NCBI RefSeq assembly: GCF_015356115.1
Contig: NZ_CP063056.1
Span: 1,550,001 to 1,614,000 of the forward strand
Direction of reading: 5' to 3'
Length of the DNA stretch: 64,000 bases
From: Rodentibacter haemolyticus
GTDB taxonomy: Bacteria; Pseudomonadota; Gammaproteobacteria; Enterobacterales; Pasteurellaceae
Shown in pieces: positions 46,664 to 55,347 of the stretch. The notes beneath the pieces were generated by a model. It had not been told where the DNA came from, did no database searches, and saw nothing but the letters and a program-made list of their open reading frames with translations. Every line of letters begins with the position of its first letter. Within the stretch, counting starts at the first letter, position 1. Position numbers and translations under genes: made by a program.

Positions 46664-47365
46664 ATGCACATTAATTATCCGATCTTTAACGATCAGCAGA
46701 AACGTAACGCGCTCATTTGGTTGAGTCTGTTTCACATTCTCATCATTGCTGCCAGCAATTATTTGGTTCAAATTCCCTTTGAAATCACCTTAAAACCAAC
46801 CGCACTTGGTGTCGCAGAAGATTTTTCCTTTCATAGCACTTGGGGAACAATCACTTTTCCTTTTATTTTCCTTGCGACAGATTTAACCGTGCGTGTATTT
46901 GGCGCAAAAGAAGCACGCCGAATTATTTTTATCGTCATGCTCCCGGCATTGATCGTAAGCTATGTGATTTCCGTATTATTTTCAGATACGCAATTTCAAG
47001 GTATAGCGGCTCTGAGTACGTTCGATATATTTGTTTTCCGCATTGCCGTTGCGAGTTTCTTTGCTTATGTGGTGGGACAATTATTGGATGTGACGGTCTT
47101 CAACCGCCTACGCCAACTCAAAACTTGGTGGGTTGCACCAAGTAGCTCGATGATATTCGGCTCTCTGGCAGATACCTTTGCTTTCTTCAGCATCGCCTTT
47201 TACCGAAGTGCCGATCCTTTTATGGCGGAACACTGGGGTCAACTCGGCTTCGTTGATTATTTATTCAAATTGTTTATTGGTATTCTGTTATTCGTACCGG
47301 CTTATGGCGCGGTATTAGGCATTATCTTGCGTAAACTACAAAGATTAAGTAGCCACACCAAATAA
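46664..47365 (+). CDS. yhhQ: Queuosine precursor transporter (YhhQ/QPTR family)
   Basis: A 233-residue inner-membrane protein of the COG1738/Vut_1 family that imports preQ0/preQ1 for queuosine tRNA modification. About six membrane segments; signature stretches are LTDLTVRVFGAKEARR-like LATDLTVRVFGAKEARRIIF and SSSMIFGSLADTFAFFSIAFY. A preQ1 riboswitch candidate overlaps its ribosome binding site, which supports the substrate assignment. Single gene. Confidence 0.9.
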   Translation: MHINYPIFNDQQKRNALIWLSLFHILIIAASNYLVQIPFEITLKPTALGVAEDFSFHSTWGTITFPFIFLATDLTVRVFGAKEARRIIFIVMLPALIVSYVISVLFSDTQFQGIAALSTFDIFVFRIAVASFFAYVVGQLLDVTVFNRLRQLKTWWVAPSSSMIFGSLADTFAFFSIAFYRSADPFMAEHWGQLGFVDYLFKLFIGILLFVPAYGAVLGIILRKLQRLSSHTK

Positions 47366-47380
47366 GTTTCAATTTAATAA

Positions 47381-47478
47381 AAAGTGCGGTCGAAAAAGAG
47401 AAATTTTTTCGGTATTATGTAGCACCTTACAATGTTTTGTGCAAGTGTACATAATAATGAATTTTTTGACCGCACTTT
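47381..47478. repeat. Inverted USS pair split by small element copy D
   Basis: AAAGTGCGGTC (47381-47391) and GACCGCACTTT (47468-47478) form the same arms as other USS terminators here, but 76 bp apart. Copy D of the small element (47413-47459; ends TATTATGTAGCACC and GTGCAAGTGTACATAATAATG-like) sits between them. The pair lies between convergent yhhQ and proB. Confidence 0.6.
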
Positions 47479-47557
47479 AAAATCCTAACCTCTCTAGGAA
47501 CCAATATCGCTATCTTCTTACCGAAATTTTCAACATAGAAAAACGGTACTAAGCAAA

Positions 47558-48661
47558 TTACAAAATAACCATATCATCACGATGAAGGGCAACCGCGCCG
47601 TATTCATAGCCAAGAATATGTTCGATTTCGTGAGATTGCTTGCCTTTAATTAACAGCAAAGCCTCATTATTATAACGCGGCATACCGAGCGCAATGTCTT
47701 TACCTGCTTGATTGCGAATCTTCACGACTTCACCGCGAGAAAAACGTCCTTCTACCGCAACAATACCTGCCGGCAGTAATGATTTATTTTGTACAAGCAT
47801 AGCCTGCTCTGCGCCTTCATCAATCATGAGTATGCCCACTGAGGGGGCGGCAAATAACCATTGTTTGCGGCTTTCCAAACGATCGGCTTGGTGAGCGATA
47901 AATTTCGTGCCGATATTTTGATCACAGGCTAAATCGGTAATCACATTCGGACGATTCCCCGGTGCAATAATGGTTTCAATACCGGAACGGGTTGCCACAT
48001 CCGCTGCAATAATTTTGGTACCCATTCCCCCCGTACCGAGGTGAGTTCCACTGCCACCGGCAATAGAACGAATATGATCGGTAATTTTTTCCACAACCGG
48101 AATAAGTTTCGCTTCCGGGTTTTTACGCGGATCACTATCAAACAAGCCTTGTTGATCCGTTAGCAAATAAAGCTGTTCCGCTTGAACTAAAATGGCAACC
48201 AATGCGGATAAATTATCGTTGTCCCCGACTTTAATTTCTGCGGTTGCAACGGCATCGTTTTCGTTGATAACAGGGATAATTTGATTATCAAGTAAAGCGT
48301 GCAAAGTATCGCGTGCATTCAGAAAACGCTCACGATCTTCAATATCGGCACGGGTCAGTAAAATTTGACCGATATGAATGTCATAAATGGCAAATAATTT
48401 TTCCCAAGCCTGAATAAGTTGACTTTGTCCCACCGCCGCAAGTAATTGCTTAGAGGCGATTGTGGGCGGTAATTGCGGGTGATTCAAATAATGTCGCCCG
48501 GCGGCAATCGCTCCTGAGGTAACAATCACAATACGGTATCCCTCGTGGTGAAGCCGTGCAATTTGACGCACAATTTCCATCATATGCGGGGAATGCAATT
48601 TTGTAGTACCTTGGGTTAAGGTGCTGGTGCCAAATTTTACAACAATGGTTTTCTTATTCAT
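47558..48661 (-). CDS. proB: Glutamate 5-kinase ProB
   Basis: ProB phosphorylates glutamate in the first step of proline synthesis. 367 residues, identical in length to the Escherichia coli enzyme: amino-acid kinase domain (about 1-260) with VVKFGTSTLTQG, VTSGAIAAGRHYL, VINENDAVAT and GTGGMGTKI, and a C-terminal PUA domain (about 275-360). Feedback inhibition by proline is known for the family. Stands alone, without proA nearby, which is common in Pasteurellaceae. Confidence 0.96.
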   Translation of the reverse strand: MNKKTIVVKFGTSTLTQGTTKLHSPHMMEIVRQIARLHHEGYRIVIVTSGAIAAGRHYLNHPQLPPTIASKQLLAAVGQSQLIQAWEKLFAIYDIHIGQILLTRADIEDRERFLNARDTLHALLDNQIIPVINENDAVATAEIKVGDNDNLSALVAILVQAEQLYLLTDQQGLFDSDPRKNPEAKLIPVVEKITDHIRSIAGGSGTHLGTGGMGTKIIAADVATRSGIETIIAPGNRPNVITDLACDQNIGTKFIAHQADRLESRKQWLFAAPSVGILMIDEGAEQAMLVQNKSLLPAGIVAVEGRFSRGEVVKIRNQAGKDIALGMPRYNNEALLLIKGKQSHEIEHILGYEYGAVALHRDDMVIL

Positions 48662-48778
48662 TTTTCTTTCTCTTTTTTATTATGAAAACGCCACTCACAT
48701 TAACACTAAACTTTTTAAAAAGCATTAAAATTATGCAACGCTGTGATATAGTTCCCTTCTATTCAGCAAGGAGTTTTT

Positions 48779-49267
48779 ATGACATTCAGTTTAATTGTTG
48801 CCACAACACTCAATAATGTCATCGGCAAAGATAACAAAATGCCTTGGCATCTACCGGCAGATCTGGCATGGTTTCGCCAAAACACCACAAATAAACCGGT
48901 GATAATGGGGCGGAAAACCTTTGAGAGTATCGGTCGTCCATTACCAAAGCGGGTGAATATTATTCTTTCCCGCCAACCTTACGGACAAGAGGGCGTGATT
49001 TGGAAAAGTAGCTTGGAAAGTGCGGTCGATTTTGTCAAGGATTCTGAAGAGATTATGTTGATCGGCGGAGGGGAACTTTTCAAACAATATTTGCCGCAAG
49101 CCGATAAACTTTACTTAACCCAAATTCAAGCGGAAATTGAAGGCGATACTTTTTTCCCGACTTTAAATTGGGATGAGTGGCATATTGAATTTGAAACATA
49201 CCGAGAAAAAGATGAGGCGAATCCTTACGATTGCCGTTTTTTGATTTTATCCAGAAAGTATTCGTGA
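48779..49267 (+). CDS. folA: Dihydrofolate reductase
   Basis: FolA reduces dihydrofolate with NADPH for thymidylate and purine synthesis. 162 residues with SLIVATTLNNVIGKDNKMPWHLPADLAWF-type N-terminus (catalytic acid Asp in LPADLAWF), PVIMGRKTFESIGRPLP and IMLIGGGELFKQYLP. AAGGAG lies well placed before ATG. It converges with tpiA. Confidence 0.96.
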   Translation: MTFSLIVATTLNNVIGKDNKMPWHLPADLAWFRQNTTNKPVIMGRKTFESIGRPLPKRVNIILSRQPYGQEGVIWKSSLESAVDFVKDSEEIMLIGGGELFKQYLPQADKLYLTQIQAEIEGDTFFPTLNWDEWHIEFETYREKDEANPYDCRFLILSRKYS

Positions 49268-49270
49268 AGA

Positions 49271-49300
49271 AAAAGTGCGGTCGAAATTGACCGCGCTTTT
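49271..49300. terminator. Bidirectional folA/tpiA terminator, USS-derived
   Basis: AAAAGTGCGGTC (49271-49282) / GACCGCGCTTTT (49289-49300). One arm is a perfect USS, the other has a single substitution that still allows a G-U pair. It lies between two convergent stops. Confidence 0.85.
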
Positions 49301-49321
49301 GCATATTGATTAGACGATAAA

Positions 49322-50089
49322 TTAGTTTTTCGCTGCTGCGGCTGCTTTCACGATCACCGCAAATGCCGCTGCTTTTAATGATGCGCCACCTACTAATGCA
49401 CCGTCGATATCCGGCTGGGTGAATAATTCCGCTGCATTGGCATCATTTACAGAACCGCCGTATTGAATGATAACTTGATTTGCTACGGCTTGAGATTTCG
49501 CTGCAATATGACCACGGATAAACGCGTGAACCGCTTGAGCTTGAGCAGGCGTTGCGGATTTTCCGGTACCGATTGCCCAAATCGGTTCATAGGCAATAAC
49601 AGCATCATTAAAGGCTTCAACACCTAACGCATTAATTACCGCATCAATTTGACGTGCGCAAACTTCTTCTGTTTTACCCGCTTCATTTTCTGCTTCGGAT
49701 TCACCGATACATAATACAGGTACTAAGCCCGCTTCTTTTAATGCTGCAAATTTTTTAGCGATAAATTCATCACTTTCTTTGTGGTAAGTACGACGCTCAG
49801 AATGACCGATAATAATATATTTCGCACCAAAATCTTTTAACATTTCAGTCGAGATATCACCGGTGAATGCGCCTTTTACATTGACATCTACATTTTGTGA
49901 ACCAAGTGCAATCTGACTTCCTGCAAGTGCTGCTTCAGCTTCCGCCAAGTACATCACCGGCGGTGCAATTGCAACATCACAACCTTCAACACCGGCAAGC
50001 TCGGTTTTTAAACCTTCGATTAACTCTTTGGTAAAGGCTTTGCTACCGTTTAATTTCCAGTTCCCCATAACTAAAGGACGACGTGCCAT
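49322..50089 (-). CDS. tpiA: Triosephosphate isomerase
   Basis: TpiA interconverts dihydroxyacetone phosphate and glyceraldehyde 3-phosphate. 255 residues; GNWKLNGS (catalytic Lys), IIGHSERR (His), VIAYEPIWAIGTGKSATP (Glu and the flexible loop) and YGGSVN. GGAGAAAT precedes the ATG. Monocistronic. Confidence 0.97.
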   Translation of the reverse strand: MARRPLVMGNWKLNGSKAFTKELIEGLKTELAGVEGCDVAIAPPVMYLAEAEAALAGSQIALGSQNVDVNVKGAFTGDISTEMLKDFGAKYIIIGHSERRTYHKESDEFIAKKFAALKEAGLVPVLCIGESEAENEAGKTEEVCARQIDAVINALGVEAFNDAVIAYEPIWAIGTGKSATPAQAQAVHAFIRGHIAAKSQAVANQVIIQYGGSVNDANAAELFTQPDIDGALVGGASLKAAAFAVIVKAAAAAKN

Positions 50090-50242
50090 TTTTATTTCTC
50101 CATATTAATAAAAAACCCGGTTACTATACCAAATTTTCACTTTGATTCTTTGTTCAAAATCACAAATTTAAAAAAATTTTTTCCGATCACGTGATTCTTT
50201 GAAATGAAAAAGCTACAATCTACTGTATAGAATCAATAAAAA

Positions 50243-50695
50243 ATGACCAATTTTATTAAAATGAAGATTTTCAAAGCCGAACAATGGAACATTGAGATGC
50301 TACTGCCTCTCTTTGAACATTACCGTCTTAACAATGGAATGACGGAAAATCCTGACCGCACTTTAACCTTCTTAACCAATCGCATTCGTTTTAATGAAAG
50401 TCTCTTTTTTATTGCAGTAAACACTGAAAATGAGGCAGTCGGATTTATTCAGCTTTATCCACGTTTATCTTCTCTACAATTGCAACGTTATTGGCAACTT
50501 ACCGATATTTATGTAAAAGAACATTCACAAAAAACGGATATTTATACCGCACTGATTTCCAAAGCAAAGGATTTTGTACGTTATACTCAATCAACCCGTT
50601 TAGTTGCCGAATTAGGGCAAGCACAACATGAATTATTAGAAAATGAGGGGTTCAAATTAAACCCGAAAAAAAGCCTGTTTGAACTGAGTTTATAA
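50243..50695 (+). CDS. GNAT-family N-acetyltransferase
   Basis: A 150-residue acetyltransferase-fold protein. Central strands FIAVNTENEAVGFIQLYPRL and LTDIYVKEHSQKTDIYTALI correspond to the acetyl-CoA-binding A motif, though the usual QxxGxG/A loop is poorly kept (HSQKTD). The C-terminal half ends NEGFKLNPKKSLFELSL. Starts at 50243 or 50261 are both possible; neither has a good Shine-Dalgarno. The stop overlaps xerC. The substrate cannot be told. Confidence 0.8.
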   Translation: MTNFIKMKIFKAEQWNIEMLLPLFEHYRLNNGMTENPDRTLTFLTNRIRFNESLFFIAVNTENEAVGFIQLYPRLSSLQLQRYWQLTDIYVKEHSQKTDIYTALISKAKDFVRYTQSTRLVAELGQAQHELLENEGFKLNPKKSLFELSL

Positions 50696-51582
50696 TGCAA
50701 ACCGATCTACAATCTTATTGGGATTATTTACGTATAGAACGTCAAGTTAGTCCTCATACGCTCAACAATTATCAACGCCAACTTAATAGCGTGCAAAAAT
50801 TGCTTATCGAACAAGGCATTCAACAATGGCAGCAGATCACACCAAGTGTTGTGCGTTTCATATTGGCACAAAGTAAAAAAGCGGGACTAAAAGAAAAAAG
50901 TCTCGCTTTGCGTTTATCCGCTCTCCGCCAATTTTTAAGCTATTTAGTTCAACAAGATAAATTAAAAGTAAACCCTGCCACGGGTATTTCCGCACCGAAG
51001 CAAAGTAAACATTTACCCAAAAATATTGATGGAGAGCAGGTTCAACAACTATTTGCCAATGACAGTAAAGAGCCGATTGATATTCGTGATCGTGCGATTT
51101 TAGAGTTAATGTATAGTTCCGGCTTGCGTTTATCCGAATTGCAAGGGCTTAATTTAAACAGCATTAATACTCGAACTCGGGAAGTCCGTGTATTAGGGAA
51201 AGGTAATAAGGAACGTATCGTTCCTTTTGGTCGCTATGCCTCTCACGCGTTGCAACAATGGCTAAAAGTACGGTTGTTATTTAATCCTAAAGATGAGGCG
51301 TTATTTGTTAGCCGATTGGGTAATCGAATTTCGCATCGCGCGATTCAAAAACGCTTGGAAACATGGGGGATTCGTCAAGGTTTAAACAGCCATTTAAACC
51401 CTCATAAATTACGTCATTCTTTTGCAACACATATGTTGGAGGCAAGCTCCGATCTTCGTGCCGTTCAAGAACTGCTTGGGCATAGCAATCTCGCAACTAC
51501 GCAAATTTATACCCATCTTAATTTCCAACACCTTGCCGATGTGTATGATCAAGCACACCCCAGAGCCAGACGCAAGAAATAA
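50695..51582 (+). CDS. xerC: Tyrosine recombinase XerC
   Basis: XerC acts with XerD at dif to resolve chromosome dimers. 295 residues: N-terminal SAM-like DNA-binding domain (about 1-90, QVSPHTLNNYQRQLNSVQ) and catalytic domain with LMYSSGLRLSELQGL (Arg), LGKGNKERIVPFG (Lys), HKLRHSFATHML (His-x-x-Arg), ELLGHSNLATTQIYTHL (His and the nucleophile Tyr). It overlaps the acetyltransferase stop by one base (TAATG). Shared family features with XerD are resolved in favour of XerC by length and sequence feel. Confidence 0.92.
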   Translation: MQTDLQSYWDYLRIERQVSPHTLNNYQRQLNSVQKLLIEQGIQQWQQITPSVVRFILAQSKKAGLKEKSLALRLSALRQFLSYLVQQDKLKVNPATGISAPKQSKHLPKNIDGEQVQQLFANDSKEPIDIRDRAILELMYSSGLRLSELQGLNLNSINTRTREVRVLGKGNKERIVPFGRYASHALQQWLKVRLLFNPKDEALFVSRLGNRISHRAIQKRLETWGIRQGLNSHLNPHKLRHSFATHMLEASSDLRAVQELLGHSNLATTQIYTHLNFQHLADVYDQAHPRARRKK

Positions 51583-51642
51583 AGTGCGGTCAAAAATAAC
51601 CGTATTTTTCCATTCGGTTATAAATTAATTTGGAAGAGAGAG

Positions 51643-51667
51643 GCGTTCCGTTTTATATCAGGAACGC
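51643..51667. terminator. Hairpin between xerC and the antiporter gene
   Basis: GCGTTCC (51643-51649) / GGAACGC (51661-51667) with an 11-base loop and no T run. It could be a weak xerC terminator or a leader hairpin of the next gene. Confidence 0.4.
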
Positions 51668-51718
51668 TCATTTGTTTCAAACGGAAATATTTAATCACAC
51701 AATAACTAAGGATGTTTT

Positions 51719-53071
51719 ATGTTTTTTTTCTTAAAATCCAACCAAGGGAAACCGATTCCCGATGCAGAAATCAGAGCGCATTACAATCGTCTAAGATGGC
51801 ACGCGCTATTTGGTATTTTTATTGGTTATGCTGCGTTCTATATTCTCCGCAATAACTTTCTCCTCTCTTCACCGGAATTGATTAGCGATTTCGGATTCAC
51901 CAAAAAAGATATCGGTTTTATTTCCGGTACAATGCTCATCGTTTATGGACTAAGTAAAGGCTTTATGTCGGCCATTGCAGATAAGTCAAATCCAAAACAT
52001 TTTATGATTTTCGGTTTAATGATGTCCGCTATCGTAAATTTAATGATGGGCTTTAGCGCTTCATTTTGGATTTTCTTATTCCTTTGCGTTCTGAACGGTA
52101 TTTTCCAAGGAATGGGCGCCGGTCCGGCATATATTGTGCTGGCAAGCTGGTTTCCACGCAAATCTCGCGGTGTTACAACGGCCATTTTCAATATTTCTCA
52201 CAACGTAGGCGGCGGTTTAGTCGCCCCAATCGCCGGAGCCAGTATTGCATGGTTAGGTCAAGAACATTGGCAAACCGCTCACTTTATTGTCCCGGTTGCC
52301 ATTGCGACAATCGTTGCCATCATTTTTTATATTTTTGGTGCAGGGCGAACCTACAATGAAGGGTTGCCACCTATGGCTCAAATCTTGAAAAATGAACAAG
52401 ATGAGCTTGTAGTCACCAAAGATGAAAACATCAACTTAAGCACTTGGGAAATTTTCCGTGATTATATAATGAAAGATATTAATGTATGGTTTGTTTCTTT
52501 TATTGATGTGTTTACCTATATGATTCGGTTCGGCGTATTAACTTGGTTACCACTTTATCTGTTAGAGACCAAAGGCTTTTCAAAGGGACAAATGGCAACC
52601 GCATTCGCCATTTTTGAATGGGCGGCAATTCCGTCTACTTTATTAGCGGGCTGGCTAACCGATACCTATTTTAAAGGTCGCCGAATGCCCCTTGCAATCA
52701 TTACTCTATTCGGAGTGGGGGCGGCAATGTTCGCCTATTGGGGGGGAACCGATTTACTCACAGTCACTATCGGTGCAGGTATTATCGGTTGTTTAATTTA
52801 TGTTCCGATGTTTTTATCTTCTCTTCAAACCATTGAACTTGTTCCCTCTTTTGCAGCAGGTTCGGCAACGGGTTTACGTGGTTTACTCAGTTACATTTTA
52901 GGTAGTTTCTCGGGCACGGCATTATTCGGAATCTTGGCAGAACGTTTCGGCTGGGATGCCGGATTCTACTTATTGCTATTCGCAGTGGTCGGTTGCATTT
53001 TCTGCTGTTATATGACGCATTTAGGCGTGCTACGTTTAGAGCGTAAAAAAGAGCAAGCAGTGAACAAATAA
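51719..53071 (+). CDS. Organophosphate:phosphate antiporter (UhpT/GlpT family)
   Basis: A 450-residue major-facilitator protein of the OPA family with about 12 membrane segments. Typical are RWHALFGIFIGYAAFYILRNNF in segment 1, GMGAGPAYIVLASWFPRKSRG and FNISHNVGGGLVAP. The ordering resembles hexose-phosphate carriers (UhpT/HptA) more than GlpT, but specificity needs experiment. No uhpABC-like regulators are adjacent. Preceded by ACTAAGGATG. Confidence 0.88.
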   Translation: MFFFLKSNQGKPIPDAEIRAHYNRLRWHALFGIFIGYAAFYILRNNFLLSSPELISDFGFTKKDIGFISGTMLIVYGLSKGFMSAIADKSNPKHFMIFGLMMSAIVNLMMGFSASFWIFLFLCVLNGIFQGMGAGPAYIVLASWFPRKSRGVTTAIFNISHNVGGGLVAPIAGASIAWLGQEHWQTAHFIVPVAIATIVAIIFYIFGAGRTYNEGLPPMAQILKNEQDELVVTKDENINLSTWEIFRDYIMKDINVWFVSFIDVFTYMIRFGVLTWLPLYLLETKGFSKGQMATAFAIFEWAAIPSTLLAGWLTDTYFKGRRMPLAIITLFGVGAAMFAYWGGTDLLTVTIGAGIIGCLIYVPMFLSSLQTIELVPSFAAGSATGLRGLLSYILGSFSGTALFGILAERFGWDAGFYLLLFAVVGCIFCCYMTHLGVLRLERKKEQAVNK

Positions 53072-53105
53072 GCATAAACCAGATATGTTAGAACCTCATT
53101 CATTA

Positions 53106-53228
53106 TGATCTGACCCAAAAAAGTTAGACAGTTTAGCAAAGGATTTGAGCTCGATATTGTGTCGGACTCAAATCCTTTAATTGTATCCGTTCCTTATTTA
53201 TATACAGAATATGCTCCTTCATGGGGAA
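53106..53228 (-). mobile_element. Remnant of an IS3-family insertion sequence (transposase C-terminus and end)
   Basis: On the minus strand a frame reads KERIQLKDLSPTQYRAQILC then stop (53195-53133), the typical C-terminus of IS3-family OrfB transposase. It is followed by a terminal-repeat-like TGTCTAACTTTTTTGGGTCA ending near 53106. Upstream of about 53228 the transposase is lost. The gap 53072-53376 contains this remnant and the hslVU promoter. Confidence 0.7.
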
Positions 53229-53315
53229 ATCAGCGTTGGATAAACGTAATACCGGCTCATATGCTTTCTAAAAACAAAAAATCAACAAATCCTCAAATTC
53301 AAAATGAAAAAGTAA

Positions 53316-53343
53316 CTTGAATTTCCCAATTCAACCGCCATAT
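53316..53343 (+). promoter_or_regulatory. Sigma-32 heat-shock promoter of hslVU
   Basis: CTTGAAT (53316-53322), 13-bp spacer, CGCCATAT (53336-53343), close to the sigma-32 consensus CTTGAAA-N13-CCCCATNT. It sits 34 bp before hslV, a known heat-shock gene. Confidence 0.75.
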
Positions 53344-53376
53344 AGCGAACAAGTTTTTCTTTAAAAGGACAGAATA

Positions 53377-53904
53377 ATGACAACGATTGTAAGTGTTCGC
53401 CGTAATGGGCAAGTCGTCGTAGGCGGTGACGGACAGGTTTCTTTGGGTAATACCGTAATGAAAGGGAACGCGCGTAAAGTACGCCGTTTATATAATGGCA
53501 AGGTGTTGGCAGGGTTTGCCGGCGGTACGGCAGATGCATTTACACTTTTTGAGCTTTTTGAACGTAAACTTGAAATGCACCAAGGGCATTTACTGAAAAG
53601 TGCGGTCGAATTAGCAAAAGATTGGCGAACTGATCGTGCGCTTCGCAAATTAGAAGCGATGTTAATTGTGGCTGATGAAAAAGAAAGTTTAATTATCACC
53701 GGTATTGGCGATGTGGTGCAGCCTGAAGAAGATCAAATTTTGGCGATTGGCTCCGGCGGCAATTATGCGCTGTCTGCGGCACGTGCGCTGGTGGAAAATA
53801 CAGAGTTATCTGCTCAAGAAATCGTAGAAAAATCATTAAAAATTGCAGGCGATATTTGTGTGTTTACTAACACGAATTTCACCATTGAAGTATTACCAAA
53901 TTAA
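53377..53904 (+). CDS. hslV: ATP-dependent protease subunit HslV (ClpQ)
   Basis: HslV is the peptidase ring of the HslUV proteasome-like complex. 175 residues; after Met removal the N-terminus is TTIVSVRRNG with the nucleophile Thr, and GGDGQVSLGNTVMKGNARKV and KLEMHQGHL are conserved. AAAAGGACAG before ATG. It forms an operon with hslU, 50 bases downstream, under a sigma-32-type promoter. Confidence 0.97.
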   Translation: MTTIVSVRRNGQVVVGGDGQVSLGNTVMKGNARKVRRLYNGKVLAGFAGGTADAFTLFELFERKLEMHQGHLLKSAVELAKDWRTDRALRKLEAMLIVADEKESLIITGIGDVVQPEEDQILAIGSGGNYALSAARALVENTELSAQEIVEKSLKIAGDICVFTNTNFTIEVLPN

Positions 53905-53954
53905 TTTTCTAATTTATTTATTAATACACAGAATAACAAATCAAGGAATAAATT

Positions 53955-55289
53955 ATGTCTGAAATGACTCCTCGCGAAATTGTCTCTGAATTAGATCAAC
54001 ATATTATCGGACAGGCTGATGCCAAAAGAGCGGTTGCTATTGCTTTAAGAAATCGTTGGCGTCGTATGCAATTGCAAGAGCCGCTACGCCATGAAGTGAC
54101 ACCTAAAAATATTTTAATGATTGGACCGACCGGAGTGGGGAAAACGGAAATTGCGCGCCGTTTGGCAAAATTGGCTAATGCGCCGTTTATTAAAGTGGAA
54201 GCGACAAAATTTACGGAAGTAGGGTATGTGGGGAAAGAAGTGGATTCTATCATTCGTGATTTAACGGATGGTGCGATGAAGCTGGTTCGTCAACAAGAAA
54301 TCGCTAAAAATCGTGCAAAAGCGGAAGATGCGGCAGAAGAGCGCATTCTTGATGCTTTATTGCCTCCGGCTAAAAATCAATGGGGGGAAGTGGAAAATCA
54401 CGATAGCAACAGTGGTACCCGCCAAGCATTTCGTAAAAAATTGCGTGAAGGCCAATTAGATGATAAAGAAATCGAAATTGACGTTTCAGCCGGTATTTCT
54501 ATGGGGGTGGAAATTATGGCGCCTCCGGGTATGGAAGAAATGACTAATCAGTTGCAGTCTATGTTCCAAAATCTCGGTAGCGAAAAAACGAAAAAACGCA
54601 AAATGAAGATCAAAGATGCGCTAAAAACCTTGATCGATGATGAAGCGGCAAAATTAATCAATCCTGAAGAGCTGAAACAAAAAGCGATTGATGCGGTGGA
54701 GCAAAACGGGATTGTGTTCATTGATGAGATTGACAAAATTTGTAAAAAAGGTGAATACAGCGGTGCAGATGTATCACGTGAAGGTGTACAACGTGATTTA
54801 TTACCGTTAGTGGAAGGTTCAACGGTCAGCACCAAACATGGTATGGTCAAAACCGATCATATTTTGTTTATTGCCTCTGGCGCATTCCAAGTGGCGCGAC
54901 CTTCCGATTTAATTCCTGAATTACAGGGGCGTTTACCTATTCGTGTTGAACTTTCAGCACTAAGTGCGGCTGATTTTGAGCGTATTTTAACAGAGCCTAA
55001 TGCCTCATTAACCGAGCAATACAAGGCGCTAATGGCGACAGAAGGTGTAAACATTGAATTTACATCAGAGGCGGTGAAAAAAATCGCTGAGGCGGCATTC
55101 CGTGTGAATGAGAAAACCGAGAATATCGGCGCTCGCCGCCTACACACCGTCATGGAGCGTTTGATGGATAAAATTTCTTTCAATGCCAGCGATATGAACG
55201 GGCAAACGGTCAATATTGATGCGGCTTATGTGGCGGATGCCTTGGGTGAGGTGGTAGAAAACGAAGATTTAAGCCGTTTTATCCTTTAA
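53955..55289 (+). CDS. hslU: ATP-dependent protease ATPase subunit HslU (ClpY)
   Basis: AAA+ unfoldase that feeds substrates into HslV. 444 residues: Walker A GPTGVGKTE (57-65), the pore motif GYVG in FTEVGYVGKEVDS, the substrate-contact I domain (about 110-240), Walker B GIVFIDEID, and the sensor region ELQGRLPIRVEL. The C-terminus DLSRFIL inserts into HslV to open it. Length matches the family (443). Confidence 0.97.
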   Translation: MSEMTPREIVSELDQHIIGQADAKRAVAIALRNRWRRMQLQEPLRHEVTPKNILMIGPTGVGKTEIARRLAKLANAPFIKVEATKFTEVGYVGKEVDSIIRDLTDGAMKLVRQQEIAKNRAKAEDAAEERILDALLPPAKNQWGEVENHDSNSGTRQAFRKKLREGQLDDKEIEIDVSAGISMGVEIMAPPGMEEMTNQLQSMFQNLGSEKTKKRKMKIKDALKTLIDDEAAKLINPEELKQKAIDAVEQNGIVFIDEIDKICKKGEYSGADVSREGVQRDLLPLVEGSTVSTKHGMVKTDHILFIASGAFQVARPSDLIPELQGRLPIRVELSALSAADFERILTEPNASLTEQYKALMATEGVNIEFTSEAVKKIAEAAFRVNEKTENIGARRLHTVMERLMDKISFNASDMNGQTVNIDAAYVADALGEVVENEDLSRFIL

Positions 55290-55308
55290 TTTCCTTTGTT
55301 TGGTCAAT

Positions 55309-55340
55309 GAAAAAAGTGCGCATATTCTGCGCACTTTTGT
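55309..55340. terminator. Terminator between convergent hslU and lutC (USS-like hairpin)
   Basis: AAAAAAGTGCGCA / TGCGCACTTTTGTTTT. The arms look like USS copies in which GGT became GCA, so the stem is preserved while the uptake core is lost. Confidence 0.85.
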
Positions 55341-55347
55341 TTTGGCG

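Noticed and set aside
46542..46724. 60-codon forward reading upstream of yhhQ
   Set aside because: It covers the riboswitch candidate and overlaps the true yhhQ start in another frame; no Shine-Dalgarno.
50176..50192. ATCACGTGAT palindrome between tpiA and the acetyltransferase gene
   Set aside because: Short palindrome of a common type with no known regulator that I can match to it; not enough to call a site.
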